A stretch of DNA of 64,000 nucleotides from Halichoerus grypus (Eukaryota; Chordata; Mammalia; Carnivora; Phocidae), in the NCBI RefSeq assembly GCF_964656455.1, contig NC_135716.1:109400389-109464388 (forward strand), in the 5' to 3' direction. Both the position numbers and the translations under genes were made by a program. Every line of letters begins with the position of its first letter. Within the stretch, counting starts at the first letter, position 1. Below are positions 57,264-64,000 of the stretch, piece after piece. The notes beneath the pieces were generated by a model. The model was not told where the DNA came from. It saw only the letters and a program-made list of their open reading frames with translations, and ran no database searches.

Positions 57264-58439
57264 GATGATGATTTAAGTAATCAGAGACCTGAACATTAAA
57301 ACATAAAATATTTGCTTTCTAGGCAGATTACTTAAAAGGTAAGGAGAAACCTTTTACAATCCCTTATCAGGAGCAAATTGGAAGTCCAAGCAAACTTTGT
57401 CCTTCTAACACCTGAAAGAAAACTAAGTTCTAGTGTTACATAAGTACACTATTGCTATTAAAGCTTTCTTTTAAAACCCTTATAACAAATCCATTCAGTT
57501 TCATTCAGTATGATCACACATTAAATTCCTTTCCCAAGATCCTTTTTTTCACAAACCTCCTACAACTTTCTATGTCCATTTTAGTTTGTCCCCTGTCATC
57601 TTTCCCACTCAGAAATAATAAATTTTACTTTAGGACAACTACTTTCTTTTCCCTCAACAAAAAATTGCATCTCCATTACCCATACCTTTTCTCTCCAAAA
57701 AAACATATATCCTACATTCCTTGCATACAGAATTGTTTCCCTTAGTATTTCAAGTAACTTTAATTATATTAATTAGACTTCTTAATCCTAAGAAACCTTA
57801 CTTTCTAGTGAAAACTAAAAAGTAAGCAATTGTGAACTGTTATACCAGCATTCCTTAGATTGGCAAATTTATGAATGTTTCATAATTTCTAGAAACGTGC
57901 ATTTCCTTATAGCAGAGTTTTTAAATGCGGCACAAGACATGTTTACTAATCAATCCAAATATCCTTAGTTCCTTTGTAATAAGAGGTCAAAAGTAGGTAA
58001 ACTGGGACTTGTTTAGCAATTAGTGTTTCCATATTTTTTTTTTTTTTTGGAAATGCTCCAGACATTCAATGAATTCCCATCATCTAGTTTAACTTAGATG
58101 GTGGAAGTTGCCAAAGAGATTTGGAAAACTATTTAAGCAAACATACCATAAAATAATCATTGCAAAAAAGTGCACCTAAAGACTCATCTCATTTACATGT
58201 ATTCAGTTCATTTATTCCTAACAATTATGCTTAGATTACTCCTCAAGATTTCATGAGACATTAGTTAGTCATCATCTTAAGTTATTTTTCTTGCGAACAA
58301 ATTCTTGTAACAGAGATAACATGAGCTTCTTTGACTTTTAGAAAACCTAGGTAAAATAAAAGTATTCTACTTAATGCCAATAACTCTGAAAGTATAATGC
58401 GTGTCTGTATCGATTAAACCAACAAACTTAAACTTTTTC
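56156..58439. other. AT-rich stretch with no recognised element
   Basis: About 2.3 kb of markedly AT-rich sequence, with only the (TTG)n repeat recognised. On the minus strand an AATAAA (from CTTTATTGCC near 56190) stands at its left edge. It may be the far part of a minus-strand element whose LTR is at 61561, but no link is shown. Confidence 0.35.
57224..57264. repeat. (TTG)n microsatellite
   Basis: About twelve GTT/TTG units followed by GATGATGAT, a length-variable trinucleotide repeat. Confidence 0.9.
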
Positions 58440-58649
58440 TTTTTTAAGATTTTGTATTTATTTACTTGACACAGAGAGAGAGACAGCTAGAGAGGGAACA
58501 CAAGCTGGGGGAGCGGGAGAGAGAGAAGGAGAAGGGAGAAGCAGGCTCCTGGCTGAGCAGGGAGCCAGATGCAGGGCTCGATCCCAGGACCTGGGATCAC
58601 GACCTGAGCCGAAGGCAGACGCCCAACAGCTGAGCCACCCAGGCGCCCC
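58440..58649 (-). mobile_element. CAN-SINE, antisense
   Basis: Reversed copy from TTTTTTAAGATTTTG to GAGCCACCCAGGCGCCCC, with a small GAGAAGGAGAAGG expansion. AAACTTAAACTTTTTCTTT on the left and AAACTACATTTTCTTT on the right suggest a diverged duplication. Confidence 0.88.
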
Positions 58650-58712
58650 AAACTACATTTTCTTTACCAAAAATTATCCTGGATAATGTGAACTTGAAAA
58701 ACATTTGGGTTA

Positions 58713-58913
58713 GGGGCGCCTGGGTGGCTCAGTCGGTTAAGCATCTGCCTTTGCCCAGGTCATGATCCCAGAGTCCTGGGATCGAGCCCCGCATCGGGCT
58801 CCCTGCTCCACGGGAAGCCTGCTTCTCCCTCTCCCACTCCCCCTGCTTGTGTTCCCTCTCTCGCTGTGTCTCTCTGTCAAATAAATAAATAAAATCTTTA
58901 AAAAAAAGAAAAA
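58713..58913 (+). mobile_element. young CAN-SINE with perfect 17-bp duplication
   Basis: GGGGCGCCTGGGTGGCTCAG head, full body, AAATAAATAAATAAAATC and an A-rich tail. GAAAAACATTTGGGTTA at 58696-58712 and 58914-58930 is identical. It lies 63 bases right of the previous SINE, in the opposite orientation. Confidence 0.95.
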
Positions 58914-59669
58914 GAAAAACATTTGGGTTAGTTTCTATTATATTTCTGAGACTTAGAAATACTTAATTCAAAAGTACTTATTTTTAAGCCAATTAAACAG
59001 AGCTCTTTTACAAATTAATTTTGGCAATACCATTCAGAGGTAGAAGAGTAACCGTATCTCGAATGCACACACCTAGACATACATAACAGCCAAACACAGC
59101 TATCTTACATTTTAAAATTTTAGCCATGAATCGGGTATAACAGTATAAAACTCGCTAGTTTATAAATAATGATTAGAATAAGTTAAGTTTATCCATTCAG
59201 ATGACTAAAGCTTTTTACTATTTGTGAAGAAGACTTTAAGATTTGTATTCATCCTTGAGAAGTAATCTCAAGGAGGCTGTAGTCTATAGAGTTTGGGTAA
59301 GAGAGCCTGCCCAGCCATCTATATTTTAAAAAGGACTCTTTCCTCTCCTCCCCGCCCAGTCTCCAGTGAGTTTTAGTTACCTCCTAGGGTGTTTCAAAGA
59401 CATGGTAAGATTTACATCTTCAAGGCACAGAGAAATGCAAGTTTTCTTCTAGGAATTTAGATATATTTCTCCATTACCAGAAGTCTAGGGTAATTGCTAC
59501 CTAGTTTTTTTTCTTCTTAAGTATAGGACAATTGTATTTCCAAAATGATTTTTGCAGTATCTATGGATGTCTGAAGGCTAATAGGAAAGGATCTAAATAG
59601 ATTTTTGAGTTGCTTTCAGAGTTAGGCTTTTGTTTTTCTAAAGAGTTAAGTTGTAAATCAATAATTCTT

Positions 59670-59782
59670 GGGGTGCCTGGCTGGTTCAGCCAGTCAAGCA
59701 TGTGACTCTTCTATCTCTGGGTCGTGAGTGTGAGCTCCACATTGGATGTAGAGATTACTTAAATAAATAAATCTTTTTTAAA
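59670..59782 (+). mobile_element. short-form CAN-SINE, left arm of an inverted pair
   Basis: GGGGTGCCTGGCTGGTTCAG head and GTAGAGATTACTTAAATAA tail. AAATCAATAATTCTT at 59655-59669 and 59783-59797 is a perfect 15-bp duplication. Part of the paired structure described in the findings. Confidence 0.9.
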
Positions 59783-59797
59783 AAATCAATAATTCTT

Positions 59798-59920
59798 TTT
59801 TTAATTTAATTTAATTTTTTATTTTATTCATTTTATTTTTAAATAATCTCTACACCCGATGTGGGACTCATGACCCCAAGATCGAGAGAGGCATGCTCCA
59901 CTGAGCCAGCCAGGTGCCCT
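59798..59920 (-). mobile_element. short-form CAN-SINE, right arm of an inverted pair
   Basis: A reversed copy from the T/A-rich tail (TTTTTAATTTAATTTAATTT) through AATAATCTCTACACCCGATG to CCAGCCAGGTGCCCT. It differs from the left-arm SINE at many positions, so it is a separate insertion and not an inverted copy. Its right flank, AAGAATTATTGATTT (59921-59935), is the reverse complement of the left SINE's duplication. Confidence 0.85.
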
Positions 59921-60199
59921 AAGAATTATTGATTTTGAACCCTTTTTTAAATTTGCATTCCTGCAAACTATCTTCAAAGAATTGCATAACTTTTTTCATT
60001 AAAACACTTAGAGGTTAATTAGCCCACTCAACCGTACTGTTTTGAATTTTCCTTTTTATATCAGGGAGAAAATTTCCAACTAAGATAGAAATCAAAGGAT
60101 TTCAATGTTCTGCTGTCCAGGGGACATGAATTCTTTGGGTGGGGGCCTCGAATATATCCACAAAGGATATTGCATAGGAGGACCTGACGCTTGCTGAGC

Positions 60200-61560
60200 C
60201 TGATTATAGAACCCAGCAAAATGAGCCTTATTGTCCAGCCCAGGCACTTTTGGATTTATTTCCTGGCTTCTAGCATTTACACGAGTAACCTGTAGACCAT
60301 GGGCCCAGATACTAGGTTGAGTGTTCTCCGTATATCTAGTAGGGAAAAGGAAGTTAAAATAAGCAGCTTGGTGTTTAAGGGATTTTCTGGGGAAGGTGGA
60401 GGAGTTTGGGGAGTTAACTTCCTTGCTGAGGAGAGAGGACCAGATTTTAAGAAGGGCAATTTACATGGAGTGTGGACTTTAATTTTGTTCTGTTTAATTT
60501 CTGCTCTTTCATCTAGTTAAAGGAGGCCCCAGGGCTAGCCATTCTGCTTCTTAGTGTCCACCTTTTAATTTGGTCTTTCCATAGGTACTAATGAAACAAT
60601 TGTTTAGGGTCAATGCTCTCTAAAAACTTTTTCAAATACAGAAGTTCTTCAAATTCAAAAGGTCCACTGACTGGCCATTGACAAGTAGAATCTATTCATC
60701 CCATTAGCCACTAAAACCAACAAACCTGTTTTGGCTTCACCAGGATGCAAGAGGTATCCCTGAAGGAGAGTGCAAAAGATGCAGTCCACACAAGATCCAG
60801 AAAGGTCACTCCTGGCATAAGCCTAAGAAAGCAAAGACCTCCGTTGTCACAAGTAGTAAGAATTGTATAGTGAGGTCTCTCACAGAAAAACTAATCTGGG
60901 TCACAGGGCAAGTGCTACTGGAATGGGACTTTTCCAGAACTAACAAGACAATGAAGGTTGAGGTGACAGAGGCCCCTTATGGACCGGGACCCCTTAGCAC
61001 TCCCCTGAGATCTGGCACAGTCTACAAAGAGAAGGCTGCCTGTGACTTTGTGTCTTGGAATTCCAGTCTATTCAAATGGCCACCAGATGCACACCAGTAT
61101 GTACACCTTCCAGATGCTGCAGGCCAGAGGGAATATTCTTAGTGGTCATAAAGCCAAACTCTCAGGACATAGAAGAAGACAAAGGAAAAACTCATCAGAC
61201 CCATGGTTTTTCCCTTTATGACAAACAACACAAAAGACAGAGACAAAAGAAAACAATGACCATCTCTGGGAGAAAGAGGATCGATAGAAAACGAGAGTAC
61301 TCGTTACCAAATCTTCACCAGAGTCGCTCTACACAAAGAAAGAAATCCACAGGTATTTTCTCCTGTCAGTCTAAATTTTAAAAAAGGACTCTCACCACTC
61401 TCACTTCCAGCAGACCCCTCAGACAGAAGTCCAGGAGACTGACACGATAGGAATTCCCAGCTTCTGTCAGTGCTTGTCAGAATTCCCAAGATCTCAGCGG
61501 CAGCAGCCCCGGGGCAAGCCCTGTCCAGCTAGTGAAATCTCCTGGCTGCCTCACCAACAC
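60200..61560 (-). mobile_element. probable endogenous retrovirus internal remnant, antisense
   Basis: On the minus strand directly after the LTR at 61561 comes GTGTTGGTGAGGC, placed like a primer-binding site, then a T/GTC-rich leader-like stretch. Further left, partly open minus-strand frames occur, including 60459-60277 (proline-rich) and a neighbouring frame over about 60250-60120. Stops and shifts separate them. No protease, polymerase or envelope motif was recognised, so the boundaries and viral class are uncertain. Decayed and not functional. Confidence 0.35.
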
Positions 61561-61956
61561 TGTAGGGGAAAAAATAAGTTTCCATCTACCTTTCTAGATT
61601 CTTGGCTGAGACACACCCTGTAATAAAAGATTAACAGGAAAAAAATAAATTTAATTTAATTTAGTATGTACATGGGCCCCAAAATTATGACACCCAAAGT
61701 AGGGACCAAAGCAGGCAGCTTTTATACCTTTCAGACAAAGAATACATTTATAAAGAACTAACAGGACAAAGGACGCCTCTACCCTCCAGGTGCTGGGAGG
61801 GTACCGTTCACATAGGGACTTTATTTCTTGCTTTCAGGGGGACAGGGAGGGTCAGAGTGCCCCTCTTGCACTTGCTGTTTCCCAAGTAACTTTAATTCAA
61901 AATACTCAACATGCCACAGTGACACACCTTGGGGTGGCCTGCCCTGAACCCCATCA
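61561..61956 (-). mobile_element. retroviral-type LTR, antisense, 396 bp
   Basis: Read on the minus strand it starts TGATGGGGTTCAGG and ends TTTCCCCTACA, i.e. TG...CA ends. It contains a TATA-like GGTATAAAAGCTGCC (around 61716-61729) and A/T-rich sequence where the poly(A) signal would be. The short flanks do not match, which fits a 5' LTR with internal sequence to its left better than a solo LTR. No second copy was found in the window. Class (ERV1-like) is a guess from layout. Confidence 0.55.
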
Positions 61957-61994
61957 ATAGTGTCTCCTTCAGTCACCGATCATAATAGCAAGGC

Positions 61995-62225
61995 TTTTCT
62001 GAGTATTCACAGTGCCCCTGAGCACTAATTACCTTACATTGACCTTCCACAATCCAGTGAACTGTAGGTACTATTATCCCACTCCTTTCCTCAGCGAGGA
62101 TATTGAGGTGTAGAGACTTCCAGTGACTTGCCTAAAGTCAGACAGCCGCTTTAGCGGCTCCAGGATTCAAACCCAGACCTGTCTGACTCTAGATGCTGTG
62201 CTTTTTGCCTCTGTGCTGACCGCAC
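61995..62225 (-). mobile_element. MIR, antisense, near complete
   Basis: GAGCACTAATTACCTTACAT, GTAGGTACTATTATCCCAC, GACTTGCCTAAAGTCAGAC, GGATTCAAACCCAGACCTG and TCTAGATGCTGTGC run the whole reversed MIR. Confidence 0.82.
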
Positions 62226-62329
62226 CATCTCCCCACTCCTGGTCTTCCCTTCCCCAAAGCGTGGTATCTCCGGGACCACTGACATGGTATTAGACTCTAT
62301 GTTCCTGTTCCATTTTGGCCATGTCTTCT

Positions 62330-62600
62330 TTCTTAGTCTGTCCAAGTTACTGTGACAGAAATACCATCGAATGGGTGGCTGATCAACAACAGAAATTTCC
62401 TTCTCACACTTCTGGAGTCTGGAGAGTCCAGCATCAAGGCACTGGCTGACTCAGCGTCTGGTATGAACTACTTCCTGGTTCACAGACGGCTTTTGCATTC
62501 ACCTCTCATGGAGGAAGGGGCAGGAACGCTCTCTGGGGTTTCTTTTATAAGAGCACTAACCCCATTCATGAGGGCTCCACCCTCATGACCTCATCACCTC
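62330..62600 (-). mobile_element. MLT1-type (ERVL-MaLR) LTR, antisense
   Basis: TACCATCGAATGGGTGGC, CACACTTCTGGAGTCTGG, TTCCTGGTTCACAGACGGC and CATGAGGGCTCCACCCTCA, then CCTCATCACCTCCCAAAGG, are the familiar reversed MLT1 series. Confidence 0.75.
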
Positions 62601-62998
62601 CCAAAGGCCTTTCTTTGCCGGAAAAAGCTCCATTCGTTACGCCGTTTAGAGAAGTGACTTGTCTGCCTCTCAACGTGTTTTAAAATCATGGGCTTAATAA
62701 AGCCACTCCAGACCCCTTATGTGGAATCTCTTTTCTCTTTCTCTCTGGTTTTCTTTTTATGTACTCCGTGTTTCAAATTATTACTACAACCTCCCATCTG
62801 TGACAAAATTTTTTTTAAAACAGTTTTCTTAGAAGACTGCCTTTCTCTGTCAATGAGTGACAACTCCTGGAGGGATTCATAAAGAGCCAGGATAGGTTTT
62901 TATTTCTATCCTAAAAACAATGGGGTAAGTAACGTGTCTTTGGTGAGCCGCCAGCACATTCTTCATACCAGCATTGGCTAAAGTGATCTGGAGCTTCT

Positions 62999-63079
62999 TT
63001 TTTCCTCTTTTTTTTTTTAATTTTATTTATTTGAGAGAGAGAGAGAGAGCGCACATGAGTGGGGGGAGGGGCAGAGGAA

Positions 63080-63117
<38 letters not shown>

Positions 63118-63229
63118 AGCAGACTCCCCACTGAGCGCAGAGCCCAACCCAGGGCTTGATCCCAGGACCCCAAGATCATGACCTGAGCCAAAGTCAGACA
63201 CTTAACTGACTGAGCCACCCAGGCGCCCC
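62999..63229 (-). mobile_element. CAN-SINE with expanded (GA)n, antisense
   Basis: Reversed SINE with two GA-repeat expansions (about 63036-63050 and 63083-63115), ending GAGCCACCCAGGCGCCCC. TGATCTGGAGCTTCT (62984-62998) and TGATCTGGCACTTCT (63230-63244) are its duplication, 13/15. Confidence 0.92.
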
Positions 63230-63724
63230 TGATCTGGCACTTCTAACTCGATATTAATAGAGACAGTTCTGATTTAGTGTCAGGGTTTTTATGGGTTTAT
63301 TGTTTCTTCTATTGTCTAACAACGTTTTAGAGGTGAATGTCCACATAATTAAAGTATCTGAGGGCTACCATGTGAGTCCTGGCTTACAAAGGGTGCTGAA
63401 TGTATAGATTTAAGGCAGTGTGTGTTAAAAGGCATATTCCAGTTATGAAAGGAAACGAGTCCGTTACACAATGGAAGGATTTCCTTACTTTTTCCTCTGC
63501 TGTTTCAGAGGGGGGTACAATGGTCTAAAACTCAGATTTGTTTAACCAAACCTGTTGACTTTTCATAAATTTACTGGGCTATAAATGGGAGTTAATCTGC
63601 ACCATACACAAATTATGTATTAAATAGTTTGGAAAACTAAGGATCTGGCTTACCACTATTACCTACATAAAGTACCTGGAAATCTTAGATATAATATTTT
63701 AAATATTTTTCCCCAATGACTAGG

Positions 63725-63865
63725 CCAAGGATTCTTAAACTGGGGTGCATGGAAAGGTTTGGAAATTGGGGGATTTATCTATGCATTTTCTGGAAAGATA
63801 GTCCATAACTTTCATTAGAATCTTGGTAACCCCTTCCCCACCACCCCAAAAAAGGATACAAAACT
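63725..63865 (+). mobile_element. possible hAT-type relic
   Basis: CCAAGGATTCTTAAACTGGG at the left, then GTCCATAACTTTCATTAGAA and CACCCCAAAAAAGG, resembles a MER-type hAT element. The right terminal repeat is not clear. Confidence 0.4.
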
Positions 63866-64000
63866 TACACTTAAAATTGATTTTACAAATTTTTTTCAAT
63901 CTGAGGCTTGAAATTTAATGAAAAAACAAACAACCTTATCTCCTTTCCTTCTGTGCCTGTTCACTCACCCCACACCTCCCAAAATGAATGGTATGTGTGT

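Noticed and set aside
60870..61142. + strand frame with a C-x-x-C...H segment just upstream, considered as a zinc-knuckle gag
   Set aside because: The spacing does not fit CX2CX4HX4C, and the LTR evidence puts the retroviral coding strand on the minus strand.
59260..61420. Possible second retroviral LTR, from the similarity of ATTTTAAAAAGGACTC at 59321 to sequence at 61374
   Set aside because: The match is only about 20 bases and does not continue on either side.
43484..64000. Exons of a downstream neighbour such as CNN3, expected near ALG14 in other mammals
   Set aside because: No calponin-homology or calponin-repeat coding sequence was recognised on either strand.
1..64000. CRISPR arrays, operons or phage-like modules
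   Set aside because: No regular direct repeats with spacers or bacterial gene structure. The content is plainly mammalian.

Overview
This window is nuclear DNA from a placental mammal, almost certainly a caniform carnivore of the arctoid group (bear, seal or mustelid-like). The clearest sign is about 25 copies of the carnivore tRNA-derived SINE (CAN-SINE/SINEC). Each has a GGGGCGCCTGGGTGGCTCAG-type head, a CT-rich middle and an AATAAATAAATAAAATCTT tail, which resembles the arctoid form more than the dog or cat forms. A carnivore-type young L1 3' end and mammal-wide relics (MIR, L2, L1M, MLT1, Tigger1, MER5A) agree with this. The assignment rests on family knowledge, not on a search.

Only one protein-coding exon is recognisable: the terminal coding exon of ALG14 on the + strand (43253-43483, stop included), encoding the last 76 residues. 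ALG14 is the ER membrane anchor that recruits the catalytic subunit ALG13 to add the second GlcNAc of the dolichol-linked oligosaccharide. Positions 1-43252 are therefore most simply the last ALG14 intron, and 43484 onward is 3' UTR followed by intergenic DNA. No earlier ALG14 exon and no neighbouring gene was recognised.

Intron, 1-43252. The left part (1-10 kb) is unique DNA with SINEs, including a SINE inside a SINE (7087-7559). At 10.0-14.1 kb is a retrotransposition cluster: an old antisense L1 fused at its 5' side to a U6 snRNA pseudogene (a U6-L1 chimera), then a young L1 with the 5' inversion of twin priming and a perfect 15-bp target duplication. At 14.5-16 kb are two more L1M fragments, and at 17.5 kb a very old CR1/L3-like LINE relic. 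From 16 to 28 kb come L2 and MIR pieces, SINEs and several repeat-poor stretches. A nearly complete Tigger1 DNA transposon (28102-30903) is split by two SINEs. From 34.0 to 36.9 kb lie two related LTRs in the same orientation, each with an AC microsatellite near its 3' end. A MER5A (40.8 kb) and more SINEs precede the exon.

Downstream of ALG14, 43484-64000. A SINE sits in the presumed 3' UTR directly before an AATAAA. A CpG-rich patch with a (GGGCC)n G-quadruplex motif lies at 44.6-44.9 kb. Then follow a hAT relic, MLT1-type LTRs, a late L1M 3' end, several MIRs and an AT-rich stretch (56.2-58.4 kb). Near the end are an inverted pair of SINEs inside a split palindrome (59.66-59.94 kb) and a minus-strand retroviral-type LTR with probable internal remnants (60.2-61.96 kb).

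There are no operons, CRISPR arrays or functional RNA genes. Nearly all open reading frames are chance frames or transposon remnants. I found no undescribed molecular system. What is worth a second look is mostly insertion history (U6-L1 chimera, split palindrome, SINE beside the ALG14 poly(A) signal) and the GC-rich patch.
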